Assembly (NCBI GenBank): GCA_023451825.1
Contig: JAEXYA010000029.1
Span: 163,191-227,190, forward strand
Source: Pseudomonadota bacterium
Lineage (GTDB): Bacteria > Pseudomonadota > Alphaproteobacteria > Rhizobiales > Xanthobacteraceae
DNA length: 64,000 bases
Reading direction: 5' to 3'
Under the pieces are notes generated by a model. That model was not told the origin of the DNA. It worked only from the letters and a program-made list of their open reading frames with translations, and ran no database searches. Positions 27,328 through 36,418 of the stretch are shown here, piece by piece; within the stretch, counting starts at the first letter, position 1; every line of letters starts with the position of its first letter. The position numbers and the translations under genes are program-made.

Positions 27328-27841
27328 GGCAACTCCGCAATGGTTGAAGATGCAAATAAGGGAACCGCTGCAGAAGCGGCCCGGACCGAATCGGTGGGAG
27401 GGCGACCATGCCCGACACGGATGCAGCCCTCATGACAGCCTTCTTGCACCGCGCCAACCCCATGCGCGCGTGAAAAGTCATCGGCATGGCGAGCGACGCC
27501 CCGCCCCTCATCCTGAGGAGCCGCGTAGCGGCGTCTCGAAGGATGGCCACAAGCTCCGAGCCAGGCCAGTTCATGGTTCGAGACGGCGCTACGCGCCTCC
27601 TCACCATGAGCACCGGCGATCACGGCTTCGGGAGAAATCGTGAGATTGCGTAAACCCTGATCAAGTCACGTAAATTTCTGCGGCAAATATGACACAGGTG
27701 ATAACCCGCATGCTGCAGCGCGCATCTCGCCGCTGGAATCGGGGGAAAATTCAGCGATACTGCGCTTAACGGAATCGTGGCGTTTGGGGCCTATTTTCGC
27801 GGACGTAACACGCGTCCGGGCCTAGCAACTGGAACAAAGTT
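27328..27841. other. 514-nt intergenic region with family D repeat
   Basis: Holds the family D repeat (27503-27612) and about 230 nt upstream of the transpeptidase gene, including AT-rich sequence at 27640-27700. I see no gene and no convincing promoter hexamers. Confidence 0.5.
27503..27612. repeat. Intergenic repeat, family D
   Basis: CCCCTCATCCTGAGGAG at the left, GGCGTCTCGAAGGATGG in the middle and a CCATGGTTCGAGAC-like right half ending CACCATGAG. A second copy in inverted orientation lies at 47908-48027. Confidence 0.8.
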
Positions 27842-28522
27842 ATGTCTCTCAAGATTCGACTGGGTTTGATCGTCGCTGCCGGCCTGATGCTGTCGGCCTG
27901 CAACACGACCACTGCCATGTATCAGCCGGCACCGGACTCCAACCTCAAGCCGAATGACCGCGCCCAGCTCGCCAAGGCCAAATATGCCAATGTGAAGCCG
28001 GCCGAGCCGTTCCGCCGCGCCATCGTCGACTTCCACCGCAAGGAGCTCCCGGGCTCGATCGTGGTCGATTCCGACAACCACTATCTCTATTTCGTGCAGG
28101 ACGGCGGCAAGGCCATCCGTTACGGCGTAACCGTGGGTGAAGAAGCCCTCGCCTTCTCGGGCGTCGCCCGCGTCGGCAACATGGCCGAATGGCCGAAGTG
28201 GACCCCCACCAAGGACATCCATGCCCGCATCGAGGGCCTGCCGGCCCAGGTGCCCGGCGGCGTGGACAACCCGCTCGGCGCCCGCGCGCTCTATCTCTAT
28301 CAGGGCAACAAGGACACGCTGTTCCGCATTCACGGCACCAACCAGCCGGAATATATCGGCGCCTCCATCTCCTCGGGTTGCATCCGCATGACCAATGAGG
28401 ACGTCATCGACCTCTACGGCCGCGTCAAGCCGGGCGCACTGGTCGTCGTGCTCGAGCCGAAGGCCGGCGACTCGCCGTATAATTCGAAGCTGGCGCTGCA
28501 GGGCGGTGGCTCGCCTTACTGA
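27842..28522 (+). CDS. L,D-transpeptidase (YkuD/ErfK type) lipoprotein
   Basis: A 226-residue lipoprotein (signal MSLKIRLGLIVAAGLMLSAC, lipobox LSAC) of the L,D-transpeptidase family, forming 3-3 peptidoglycan cross-links or attaching proteins to peptidoglycan in the periplasm. The catalytic motif is HGTNQPEYIGASISSGCIRM followed by TNED, giving the His and the nucleophilic Cys of the SxGCxR signature. A Tat signal is absent. A strong hairpin plus T-run follows at 28546-28573. Alphaproteobacteria encode many paralogs, so the exact reaction is not known. Confidence 0.9.
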   Translation: MSLKIRLGLIVAAGLMLSACNTTTAMYQPAPDSNLKPNDRAQLAKAKYANVKPAEPFRRAIVDFHRKELPGSIVVDSDNHYLYFVQDGGKAIRYGVTVGEEALAFSGVARVGNMAEWPKWTPTKDIHARIEGLPAQVPGGVDNPLGARALYLYQGNKDTLFRIHGTNQPEYIGASISSGCIRMTNEDVIDLYGRVKPGALVVVLEPKAGDSPYNSKLALQGGGSPY

Positions 28523-28545
28523 GCTTTACGAGACTGGAATTGAAG

Positions 28546-28573
28546 AAAGCGTCGGGCAACCGGCGCTTTTTTT
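28546..28573 (+). terminator. Rho-independent terminator after the L,D-transpeptidase gene
   Basis: A 10-bp stem (28546-28555 with 28560-28569, one G-U pair) with GCAA tetraloop and run of T to 28573. Confidence 0.8.
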
Positions 28574-28599
28574 GTTTGTGACGCACAGTCGGCAGTGCT

Positions 28600-28808
28600 C
28601 CCTCCCCCACGCGGCGCAGCCGCGCTGTGGGGTGGGCCGGGGTGGGGTCCATCCTTACGTGACGTCAGCGCTTGCGGAAGCACCCCACCCGTCTCGAAGC
28701 TCGCTGAACGCTCGCTTCTCGCCACCCTCCCCATTCGCTTCGCTCCGGGGAGGGGAAAGAGGAGCGCCTCTTCCCCGCTGCGCGGCTTCGCCGCTTGGGG
28801 GAGGGAGA
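28600..28808. repeat. Large intergenic repeat, family E
   Basis: About 210 nt that opens with CCTCCCCCACGCGG and closes with GGCTTCGCCGCTTGGGGG then AGGGAG. A second, shorter copy (44848-45008) shares ACCCCACCCGTCTCGA, the TACGTGACGTC-like core and the right end. Several nested hairpins are present; I see no coding potential. Confidence 0.8.
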
Positions 28809-28927
28809 ACAAGCCATTTACATCTGATTAGAATAATTCCAAAAGAACGATACCTAGTGCATGCATGAGGTGCCGGAATGCCGGTGCCTTTCGCCTCTGC
28901 CCGGCAATCTTGGATTTGTTTAACGTG

Positions 28928-29173
28928 ATGTGGAAGCCGAAGAAGAGCGCCGCCGAGCTCGAAAAGATCTTTCGGGAAACGACTCTCAAAAGCATGGGTC
29001 CCTGGCCGCCAAATGTGCGGCTGATCATCTATCCGCTCGACGGCAGCTGGCGCATTACCGTCGGCTATTCCGACGCCGCGCACACGCCCTTTCGCGACAG
29101 GCTGATGGAGCTCAGCGTGCATCTGCGCGAGCTCTACGATTTGGAAGACGATCCCAACAGCCCGTGGCGATGA
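28928..29173 (+). CDS. Small conserved-type hypothetical protein
   Basis: 81 residues from ATG 28928 (in-frame opening extends to 28865). Sequence begins MWKPKKSAAELEKIFRETT and includes LIIYPLDGSWRITVGYSD, with an acidic C-terminus. No signal or membrane segment. Codon use is in keeping with real genes of the window, but the family is not one I recognise; a short isolated gene between a family E repeat and a convergent gene 7 nt away. Confidence 0.55.
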   Translation: MWKPKKSAAELEKIFRETTLKSMGPWPPNVRLIIYPLDGSWRITVGYSDAAHTPFRDRLMELSVHLRELYDLEDDPNSPWR

Positions 29174-29180
29174 CGCCGCG

Positions 29181-30257
29181 CTAGCGCAGCAGATTGAGCG
29201 GGAACGGCGCCTGGGCGCGCTGCTTGCGCGGTTTCTTCGCCTTCGGCTTTTGCTTCGTCTCCGGCTTGGCCTTCGGCTCTTCGGGCTTCGCCTCCTCGGC
29301 CTGCTGCTTCTCCGGTTCGGCCTGATCCTCGGCCGACTGCTCTGCGGGCCTGGTTTCGGACGGCTGCCCCTCCTTCGCCGCAACCTCGCGCGGCGGCGCC
29401 CCGGCCGGGCGCGGGGCCGGCATCAGCGGCGCGACCTGCGGCCAGGCATCCCAGACATCCCACTGGCAGATGCGGTAATTGCCGCGGCGCTCGGCAAGAT
29501 CGAAATGGATGTGATCCTCGTGATAGCCGTCCGATCCCGGTCCAAGCACGGTGGGGAAACGCGTACACAGCGACAACAGGACCTTTTCCCGCAACTCACG
29601 CGGCGTTGCCGGCTCGGTCAGCGCGATCGTTTGGCCGTTGGCGAGCTTGAGGCCGCGAATATCAAGCGCATTGGCGCGGCCATGCTCCGAAAGCTTGGCG
29701 CCCTGCACCCGATTACGACCGCGGCAATTGAAGGAATCGAAATTATCGAGTTCGACGAGCTTGCTGTTCAGGCTCGATGCCAGCGGCACCATATCGCTGC
29801 GCAGCCAGTCGGCGACCGCCGCCGCCATCGTGCAGCGCATGGTAGCCGCGGGCTTCAGCGGCACGCGGGTCTTGTCCGGGAGCACCACGGCTTCCAGCCG
29901 CACCATATCTGGACCGCCACAGGCGCCCGGCCCCTTGATGTCCGGAATGCTCGGCGCGATCGCGATATCGTCTGTCAGCGCCAGCCGGCAGGGCGAAGGT
30001 GGCGGCGGTTCCGGCGGCTTTGCCTCTGCAGCCGGCGTTTTCGGGGGCTGCGCGGGCTTCTCCGTCGGCTCGACCTCGGGGGTTTGCGGCGCTTCGGCTG
30101 GGCGCGCCTTGGGCAGCGGCACCCCTTTGGTGAGATAGGCCTGCCCCGGTATTGCCGAAATCATGAGCAGCGCCAGAGCGGCTCCAATTGTCGTTTGGCC
30201 GCAGCGGGATAGACCAAAAGTCGATTTTCCCTCCGCTTTCCCCGCGCTAGACTTCAT
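29181..30257 (-). CDS. Extensin-like C-terminal domain protein
   Basis: 358 residues with an N-terminal signal/anchor (GAALALLMISAIPGQA) and then a Pro/Glu/Ala-rich spacer (about residues 48-95). The extensin-like C-terminal domain (CTMAAAVADWLRSDM, QGAKLSEHGRANALDI, YHEDHIHFDLA) follows, and then a very Glu/Lys/Pro-rich tail. The SEHGRANALD and EDHIHFD motifs carry His/Asp residues similar to those of metal-dependent D,D- or L,D-peptidases. A periplasmic cell-wall role is plausible but not shown. Confidence 0.82.
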   Translation of the reverse strand: MKSSAGKAEGKSTFGLSRCGQTTIGAALALLMISAIPGQAYLTKGVPLPKARPAEAPQTPEVEPTEKPAQPPKTPAAEAKPPEPPPPSPCRLALTDDIAIAPSIPDIKGPGACGGPDMVRLEAVVLPDKTRVPLKPAATMRCTMAAAVADWLRSDMVPLASSLNSKLVELDNFDSFNCRGRNRVQGAKLSEHGRANALDIRGLKLANGQTIALTEPATPRELREKVLLSLCTRFPTVLGPGSDGYHEDHIHFDLAERRGNYRICQWDVWDAWPQVAPLMPAPRPAGAPPREVAAKEGQPSETRPAEQSAEDQAEPEKQQAEEAKPEEPKAKPETKQKPKAKKPRKQRAQAPFPLNLLR

Positions 30258-30355
30258 GGCAAGACCTAATTCCCCAACGATGGGCCAACCCGTCGTGGGC
30301 GCTGCGGTTCCTTAGCGGAGTCGCCAGCAGAACAGAAATGCGGAGGAGCAAACGA

Positions 30356-31984
30356 ATGCGCGGCTTGATGCAAGACTGGCCCCTGTTGTGTCATCGGATC
30401 ATCGATCACGCAGCGAAGAACCACGGCGAGCGCGAGGTCGTGACCCGCTCCGTGGAAGGGCCGATCCACCGCACCACCTATGGAGAGATCCGCAAGCGCT
30501 CGCTCAAAGTCGCGCAGCGGCTCGACAAGGAAGGCATCGTGCTCGGCGACCGCGTCGCCACCATTGCCTGGAACACCTGGCGCCATCTCGAAGCCTGGTA
30601 CGGCATCATGGGCATCGGCGCCATCTGCCACACCGTGAACCCACGCCTGTTCCCGGATCAGATCGCCTGGATCATCAACCATGCGCAGGATCGCATCGTG
30701 ATGACCGACCTGACATTCATTCCGATCCTGGAAAAGATCGCCGACCAGATCCCGAGCGTCGAGCGCTACATCGTCTTCACCGACAAGGCGCACATGCCGC
30801 AGACCACGCTGAAAAATGCGGTGGCCTATGAAGACTGGATCAACGAGGTCGATGGAAACTTCCAGTGGAAGGAGTTCGACGAAAACACCGCCGCGGCCAT
30901 GTGCTACACATCGGGCACCACGGGCGATCCGAAGGGCGTGCTGTATTCGCACCGCTCCAACGTTCTGCATGCGCTGGTCGCCAATAATGGCGACGCGCTC
31001 GGCACCACGTCGAAGGACACGATGCTGCCGGTAGTGCCGCTATTCCACGCCAACAGCTGGGGCATCGCCTTCTCCGCGCCGTCCATGGGCACCAAGCTGG
31101 TGATGCCGGGCGCCAAGCTCGACGGCGCATCGGTGTATGAACTGCTCTCGACCGAGAAGGTGACCTACACCGCCGGCGTGCCGACGGTGTGGCTGATGCT
31201 GCTGCAATATATGCAGAAGGAAAAGGTGACGCTGCCCGACCTCAAGGTGGTGGTGTGCGGCGGCTCGGCGATGCCACGCTCGATGATCAAGGCCTTTGCC
31301 GACATGGGCGTCGAGCCGCGCCATGCCTGGGGCATGACGGAGATGTCGCCGCTCGGCACCGTGTGCACGCTGCAGGGCCAGTTCAAGGATCTCGAAGGCG
31401 ACGCCAAGCTCGACATCCTGCAGACCCAGGGCTTTTCGCCTTTCATGGTCGAGATGAAGCTGGTGGACGACAACGAGCAATTGATCCCGCATGACGGCAA
31501 GACCTTTGGCCGCCTGCTGGTGCGCGGGCCCGCTGTGGCGAAGGGCTACTTCCGCGTCGACAAGAACATCCTCGACAGCGAAGGTTACTTCGACACCGGC
31601 GACGTCGCGACCATCGACGAATACGGCTATATGCGCATCACCGATCGCTCCAAGGACGTGATCAAATCCGGTGGCGAATGGATTTCGTCCATCGATCTGG
31701 AAAATCTCGCGGTCGGCCATCCGCAGGTGGCGGAAGCGGCTGTCATCGGCGTCTTCCATCCGAAATGGGACGAGCGTCCGTTGTTGATCGTGCAGCTGAA
31801 GCCGGACCAGCAGGTGAGCCGCGAGGACCTGCTGAAATACATGGACGGCAAAATCGCAAAGTGGTGGATGCCGGATGACGTGGTGTTCGTCGATGCGATC
31901 CCGCACACGGCGACCGGCAAGATCCTGAAGACGGCGCTGCGCGATCAGTTTAAGGAATACACGCTGCCGACCGCGGCGGCGTAA
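30356..31984 (+). CDS. Fatty-acid--CoA ligase (AMP-binding, AlkK/FadD-like)
   Basis: 542 residues from ATG 30356, chosen over 30338 because GGAGGAG lies at the right distance. It activates carboxylic acids as acyl-adenylate then acyl-CoA. Motifs: YTSGTTGDPKGVLYSHRS (P-loop), GMTEMSPLGT, YFDTGDVATID and the C-terminal catalytic lysine region PHTATGKILKTALR. It most resembles medium/long-chain fatty acyl-CoA synthetases of the AlkK group. Monocistronic, divergent from the extensin-like gene. Confidence 0.9.
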   Translation: MRGLMQDWPLLCHRIIDHAAKNHGEREVVTRSVEGPIHRTTYGEIRKRSLKVAQRLDKEGIVLGDRVATIAWNTWRHLEAWYGIMGIGAICHTVNPRLFPDQIAWIINHAQDRIVMTDLTFIPILEKIADQIPSVERYIVFTDKAHMPQTTLKNAVAYEDWINEVDGNFQWKEFDENTAAAMCYTSGTTGDPKGVLYSHRSNVLHALVANNGDALGTTSKDTMLPVVPLFHANSWGIAFSAPSMGTKLVMPGAKLDGASVYELLSTEKVTYTAGVPTVWLMLLQYMQKEKVTLPDLKVVVCGGSAMPRSMIKAFADMGVEPRHAWGMTEMSPLGTVCTLQGQFKDLEGDAKLDILQTQGFSPFMVEMKLVDDNEQLIPHDGKTFGRLLVRGPAVAKGYFRVDKNILDSEGYFDTGDVATIDEYGYMRITDRSKDVIKSGGEWISSIDLENLAVGHPQVAEAAVIGVFHPKWDERPLLIVQLKPDQQVSREDLLKYMDGKIAKWWMPDDVVFVDAIPHTATGKILKTALRDQFKEYTLPTAAA

Positions 31985-32079
31985 CGGTGTCTAACTTCTC
32001 CCCGCTCGCGCCATAAGCGATGCCGAGCGGGGAGCGGCGCCGACTGGCCTGAATTTCCAAATCGTGCTATTTTAACGCC

Positions 32080-32313
32080 ATGAGCGCATCTGACCTTAAA
32101 CTTCTGCTGGAACGCGCAGAAAACTGGCCGGAAACGGCGCAGGCGGAATTGATATCTGTAGGTCAGGAGATTGAGCGCGAATTGGGTGAAAACACCTATG
32201 ATGCGACAGAGGACGAGCTGCGCGTCATAGATGAAGCGATCGCCTCGCTCGATGCAGGCGAATTCGCCACAGATGCTGAAATTCGAGCTGCTTTTGCCAA
32301 GTTTCGGCAGTGA
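32080..32313 (+). CDS. Antitoxin of a ParE-type module
   Basis: A 77-residue acidic protein (DATEDELRVIDEAIASLDAGEF) whose C-terminal part (ATDAEIRAAFAKFRQ) is like those that clamp RelE/ParE toxins. Its stop overlaps the start of the toxin gene (GTGA). The N-terminal DNA-binding type is unclear. Confidence 0.75.
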   Translation: MSASDLKLLLERAENWPETAQAELISVGQEIERELGENTYDATEDELRVIDEAIASLDAGEFATDAEIRAAFAKFRQ

Positions 32314-32600
32314 CCCCGCGCTATTCGCGGCGAGCTCTTGCCGATCTCAACAGGATCGCGGCGTATTACGCGCTGGCTGCGAGCCCGGGGATTGCTGAAG
32401 CAGTCGAGCAACGTCTCAACGAGGTTGTTGATCGCATCTGCAAGATGCCGCATTCCGCACCACGCTTATCCCAGAGATCAGGCATTCGGGCTGTATCCGT
32501 GGTGAGATATCCTTTTCGAATTTTCTACCGCGTGCACATCGGCACCGTCGAAATCATTCACATTCGGCACACGTCGCAGCGACCGAAACGTTTCATTTGA
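32310..32600 (+). CDS. ParE/RelE-family toxin
   Basis: A 96-residue basic protein of the RelE/ParE superfamily (YSRRALADLNRIAAYYAL, SVVRYPFRIFYRV, EIIHIRHTSQRP). The basic C-terminal RHTSQRPKRF is characteristic of ParE. GTG start at 32310 overlaps the antitoxin stop, a coupled toxin-antitoxin arrangement. ParE toxins poison DNA gyrase; the target here is inferred. A short GC inverted repeat follows (32600-32630). Confidence 0.82.
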   Translation: MTPRYSRRALADLNRIAAYYALAASPGIAEAVEQRLNEVVDRICKMPHSAPRLSQRSGIRAVSVVRYPFRIFYRVHIGTVEIIHIRHTSQRPKRFI

Positions 32601-32639
32601 CCTCTCCTCGTAAAGAACGGGGAGAGGTCAAGGAAACAA

Positions 32640-33095
32640 CTAACCGTTCAGTGCAGCCTTCACCAAACCACTGGCTTTGCCGAAATCCATCTGGCCGGCA
32701 TATTTCGCCTTCAGCGCAGCGATGACCTTGCCCATGTCCTTCATCCCGGCCGCACCGAGCTCGGTGATCTCGGCAGCGATCGCCGCCTTGGTCTCGTCCT
32801 CTGACATCTGCTGCGGCAGATAGGCGGTGATGACCGCGATTTCCTCGCGCTCCTGCGCAGCGAGCTCTTCGCGGCCGCCCTTCTCATACAGCTCCACCGA
32901 TTCCTGGCGCTGCTTGATCATCTTCTGCAGCAGGCTGAGCACATCGCTATCCGACAGCGGCGGCTTGCCCTGGCCGCGGGCGTCGATGTCGGCATTCTTG
33001 ATGGCCGCATTGACCATGCGCAAGGTGCCGAGCTTGCGCTCTTCCTTGGCCTTCATGGCTTCCTTGACGGCCGTATTGATGCTTTCGCGCAGCAT
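32640..33095 (-). CDS. GatB/YqeY domain-containing protein
   Basis: A 151-residue YqeY protein, resembling the C-terminal tail domain of amidotransferase subunit GatB. Markers are AMKAKEERKLGTLRM near the N-terminus and ITAYLPQQMSEDET and DMGKVIAALKAKY in the second half. It is thought to assist tRNA-dependent amidation or bind tRNA, although its role is not settled. Convergent with the toxin gene and upstream of a glycosyltransferase on the same strand. Confidence 0.9.
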   Translation of the reverse strand: MLRESINTAVKEAMKAKEERKLGTLRMVNAAIKNADIDARGQGKPPLSDSDVLSLLQKMIKQRQESVELYEKGGREELAAQEREEIAVITAYLPQQMSEDETKAAIAAEITELGAAGMKDMGKVIAALKAKYAGQMDFGKASGLVKAALNG

Positions 33096-33202
33096 TTGCG
33101 TCTCCTTGTGGCAGCCGCCCGGCGGCGCCTGAAATGGGTTGGTGACGATCTAAGCGCTTTGGGGGAACGGCACAACATGCCCGCGGAACCGGGCGGCGGG
33201 CA

Positions 33203-34840
33203 TTACTGCGCAGGCTGGCGGCGGAGCGACGAGAATTCCTCGGCAGCATCGCTGCGCAACTCGCTGGGTTCGGTGGTGTCCGGTCCGCGCGGCAGCACCA
33301 TCAACGCGGCAACCGTCGCGGGAACCCCGGGCGTGCCCCACAATGTCGGCTGCACATCGAAATTGACGCGAACATTGCGGCTCTCGATGGCCGAGACCTT
33401 TGTCATCCAGTCCATGCAGGAAGCGTCGGTGACGAAACAGGCTCCGACCCAGCCGCGTCCCAGCGTCGCCGGCCGTGGCATGCCCCAGGTGTATTGGAAA
33501 CGGAACGGCCGGCTGTAACGCGGATGGTCGGGACTGTAGAAGGCCGTCGCGAAAGCCAGGCCGTCATCGCCGCTGACCTGCACCATCGGACGGTCCGTTG
33601 CCTGATGCCAGCGTTTGGTCAGTTCGAGGGCGGCAAGGCGATAATAAGTCCGCTCGTTGGGACTGACGCTGTTGCGCTGAATCGCGTGGAGCGGCGCAGC
33701 CACCACAATGGCGATGATCGCAATACCTGCCACCCAGGTGGCCAGATTGACCACGAAGAACCGCTCCAGCGTGTAGCTGGCGCCGCACACGATCAGGATC
33801 ACCGGCAGGAACAGGCCCTGCGCAGCCCAGATCGACGGCATATTCGTGCCGAGCGCCAATGCCGTGACCGGCGGCAAGACAATCGTGCCGACGAAGACCC
33901 AGAACAGCAACCACAAGCCGGACGGCATGGCGCGGAAATCGGCGAAGAACCGGCCCAATCGCCGACCTGCCGACAACATCCAGACGATGGCCGGAATGGC
34001 CAGCGCCGCGCCGATCCCGAGCAGGAACATGGTCGCTTCGCCGAACGAATGATTGAGGCCGAAGCCGCCCTGCTGCCTCAGCGGATAAGCCAGCGTCTCG
34101 CCGTCATTCATCACGAGCCAGTGCAGATGCGGACCGAGTACGACAAGCCCCGCCAGCGTCGAGAGCCATGGTGCCCATGACTTGAAATAAACCGCGCGGC
34201 GCGGATGCGCGAACGTCGCGAGTGCGAAACTGGCGATCAGGAACACCGAATAGTATTTGCCGAGCATCGCCAGCGCAGCCAGTGCGCCGGCGGCGATCGA
34301 CCAACCGATGCGGCGCGTCTCAAACGAGCGCAGGTGGCAATAGGTGGCGAGCGGCCAGATCGCCAGCAGGACGGTATTCGCGTTGAACCGCTGGGCGTAG
34401 AATTGATAGACCGGCGTCAGCATCAAGAGCATGAGGATGACGGCGCGGGAATCGCCACGCACGAAGCGGCGCGCGATTAGATCGACGGCGAACAGCGCCA
34501 CCGCGGCATTGGTCATGGACAACAACTGGAACGACCAGTCGGTGAGCGGAAACACTTGCGTCCACAGCCACGCCACCCAGCCCATCAACGGCGGATGCTT
34601 GGGGTTGCCCCAGGCGAAATCCCGTCCGAGCGTCCAGGTCTCCAGGGCGTCGGCATGAAGATCGCCGCTCTGATAGGCAATGATGAGAAACAGCCACCAG
34701 GCGGCAGCAAAAGCGCCGATCAAAAGCGGGATGGCCCAGCCTTTCTCGATGCCATCGAGCCAGGTCAGGAAGGGGCGACGCCAGCGCGCAGGCGCTGCGG
34801 CCGAACGTGCGGCCAAAGTGGCGAAATAATCGAGCCGCAC
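33203..34840 (-). CDS. Glycosyltransferase family 39 / ArnT-like membrane protein
   Basis: A 545-residue polytopic inner-membrane enzyme with about ten hydrophobic segments. The first periplasmic loop carries GDLHADALETW and the NPKHPPLMGW motif typical of PMT_2/ArnT-like lipid-linked-sugar transferases, with LIARRFVRGDSRAVI and NTVLLAIWPLATYCHLRSFE in the next helices. These enzymes transfer sugars from polyprenyl-phosphate donors to lipids or proteins; donor and acceptor cannot be told here. A soluble C-terminal domain follows. Confidence 0.85.
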   Translation of the reverse strand: MRLDYFATLAARSAAAPARWRRPFLTWLDGIEKGWAIPLLIGAFAAAWWLFLIIAYQSGDLHADALETWTLGRDFAWGNPKHPPLMGWVAWLWTQVFPLTDWSFQLLSMTNAAVALFAVDLIARRFVRGDSRAVILMLLMLTPVYQFYAQRFNANTVLLAIWPLATYCHLRSFETRRIGWSIAAGALAALAMLGKYYSVFLIASFALATFAHPRRAVYFKSWAPWLSTLAGLVVLGPHLHWLVMNDGETLAYPLRQQGGFGLNHSFGEATMFLLGIGAALAIPAIVWMLSAGRRLGRFFADFRAMPSGLWLLFWVFVGTIVLPPVTALALGTNMPSIWAAQGLFLPVILIVCGASYTLERFFVVNLATWVAGIAIIAIVVAAPLHAIQRNSVSPNERTYYRLAALELTKRWHQATDRPMVQVSGDDGLAFATAFYSPDHPRYSRPFRFQYTWGMPRPATLGRGWVGACFVTDASCMDWMTKVSAIESRNVRVNFDVQPTLWGTPGVPATVAALMVLPRGPDTTEPSELRSDAAEEFSSLRRQPAQ

Positions 34841-35056
34841 AGAAATATCCGGAAATACCCAGTTTGGGGGTTGCTAACGGCGAATCGTGCAATCAGCAAG
34901 CAGATGATGATGGGATTTGCCTAATTCTAGCCTTAAATTTCTTGGTGGCCCGTCTCAGACACCGCCCTCGATTGTTCCATCCGCTAAGCGCCGGGATTGT
35001 GAATCCGCTTTTTCCGGCTTTGACGCCGCCGAGCGCCGGGACTATGTAGTCCTCTC

Positions 35057-36247
35057 ATGACCCCCACAGAAACATCCTCAGCCTGGCCGGACCACAAACC
35101 GACCGCGCTCCTCGTGCTCGCCGATGGCACCGTGCTGGAAGGCTTCGGCCTTGGCGCAGAAGGCCAGGCCGTCGGTGAAGTGTGCTTCAACACCGCCATG
35201 ACCGGCTATGAAGAGATCCTCACCGATCCCTCCTATGCCGGCCAGCTCATCACCTTCACCTTCCCGCATATCGGAAACGTCGGCACCAACGACGAGGATA
35301 TCGAGACGGTGAACATGGCGGCAACGCCCGGCGCGCGCGGCGTGATCCTGCGCTCGGCCATCACCGACCCGTCGAATTTCCGCTCGTCGCGCCATCTTGA
35401 CGCCTGGCTGAAAGCGCGCGGCATCATCGGTATTTCCGGTATCGATACCCGCGCCCTCACCGCGCTGATCCGCACCAAGGGCATGCCGAACGCCGTCATC
35501 GCGCACGCGAAGAACGGCAAGTTCGACCTGCATGGCCTGAAGGAAGAAGCGCGCGAATGGCCCGGCCTCGAAGGCATGGACCTGGTGCCCATGGTCACTT
35601 CCGGCCAGCGTTTCGACTGGGACGAGAAGCCTTGGGTCTGGAATGAGGGCTTTGGCCGCCAGGACAAGCCGGAATTCAACGTGGTCGCCATCGATTACGG
35701 CATCAAGCGCAACATCCTGCGCCTGCTCGCCGGCGAAGGCTGCAAGATCACCGTGGTGCCCGCCACCACCTCAGCCGAAGACATTCTGGCGATGAAGCCG
35801 GATGGCGTGTTCCTGTCGAACGGTCCGGGCGACCCGGCCGAAACCGGCAAATACGCGGTGCCGGTCATCAAGCAGGTGATCGATAGCGGCCTGCCGACTT
35901 TCGGTATTTGTCTGGGTCACCAGATGCTCGGCCTCGCAGTCGGCGCCAAGACCAAGAAGATGCATCAGGGCCATCACGGCGCCAATCATCCGGTCAAGGA
36001 CGAGACCACCGGCAAGGTCGAGATCACCTCGATGAACCATGGCTTCGCCGTGGACGAGGCGACGCTGCCGAAGGGCGCCAAGCAGACCCATATCTCGCTG
36101 TTCGACGGCTCCAATTGCGGCATCGAAATCGAGGGCAAGCCGGTGTTCTCGGTGCAGTACCACCCGGAAGCCTCGCCTGGCCCGCAGGACTCGCACTATC
36201 TGTTCAAGCGGTTCGCGGATTTGATGCGGGCTAAGAAGGCGTCGTAA
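35057..36247 (+). CDS. carA: Carbamoyl-phosphate synthase small subunit
   Basis: A 396-residue glutamine amidotransferase subunit delivering ammonia to CarB for carbamoyl phosphate (arginine and pyrimidine synthesis). The N-terminal CPSase small-chain domain (LADGTVLEGFGLGAEG, FNTAMTGYEEILTDPSY) is followed by a class I GATase domain with nucleophile Cys285 in FGICLGHQ and the His/Glu pair in YHPEASPGP. carB is 2.7 kb downstream, separated by four small genes and a tRNA-like element, whereas carAB is contiguous in many bacteria. A repeated AGCGCCGGGA (34986 and 35032) lies in the leader. Confidence 0.96.
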   Translation: MTPTETSSAWPDHKPTALLVLADGTVLEGFGLGAEGQAVGEVCFNTAMTGYEEILTDPSYAGQLITFTFPHIGNVGTNDEDIETVNMAATPGARGVILRSAITDPSNFRSSRHLDAWLKARGIIGISGIDTRALTALIRTKGMPNAVIAHAKNGKFDLHGLKEEAREWPGLEGMDLVPMVTSGQRFDWDEKPWVWNEGFGRQDKPEFNVVAIDYGIKRNILRLLAGEGCKITVVPATTSAEDILAMKPDGVFLSNGPGDPAETGKYAVPVIKQVIDSGLPTFGICLGHQMLGLAVGAKTKKMHQGHHGANHPVKDETTGKVEITSMNHGFAVDEATLPKGAKQTHISLFDGSNCGIEIEGKPVFSVQYHPEASPGPQDSHYLFKRFADLMRAKKAS

Positions 36248-36258
36248 GGCGACCTATT

Positions 36259-36358
36259 CTCAGCCGTCATTGCGAGCGCAGCGAAGCAATCCAGTCTTCG
36301 CTGCGCTTTTTGCTGTCTGGATTGCTTCGTCGCTTCGCTCCTCGCAATGACGGCTGAG
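36259..36358. repeat. Intergenic palindromic repeat, family C
   Basis: A 100-nt element with CTCAGCCGTCATTGCGAG at the left and the matching CTCGCAATGACGGCTGAG at the right, inner arms AAGCAATCCAG and CTGGATTGCTT. This TCATTGCGAGCG type is a common interspersed repeat in alphaproteobacteria. Confidence 0.88.
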
Positions 36359-36418
36359 ACACTGGCGTTCGTCGCCTCGTTTTGTATGATGTCCGTCATC
36401 ATAAAAACAGGAAGCGCC

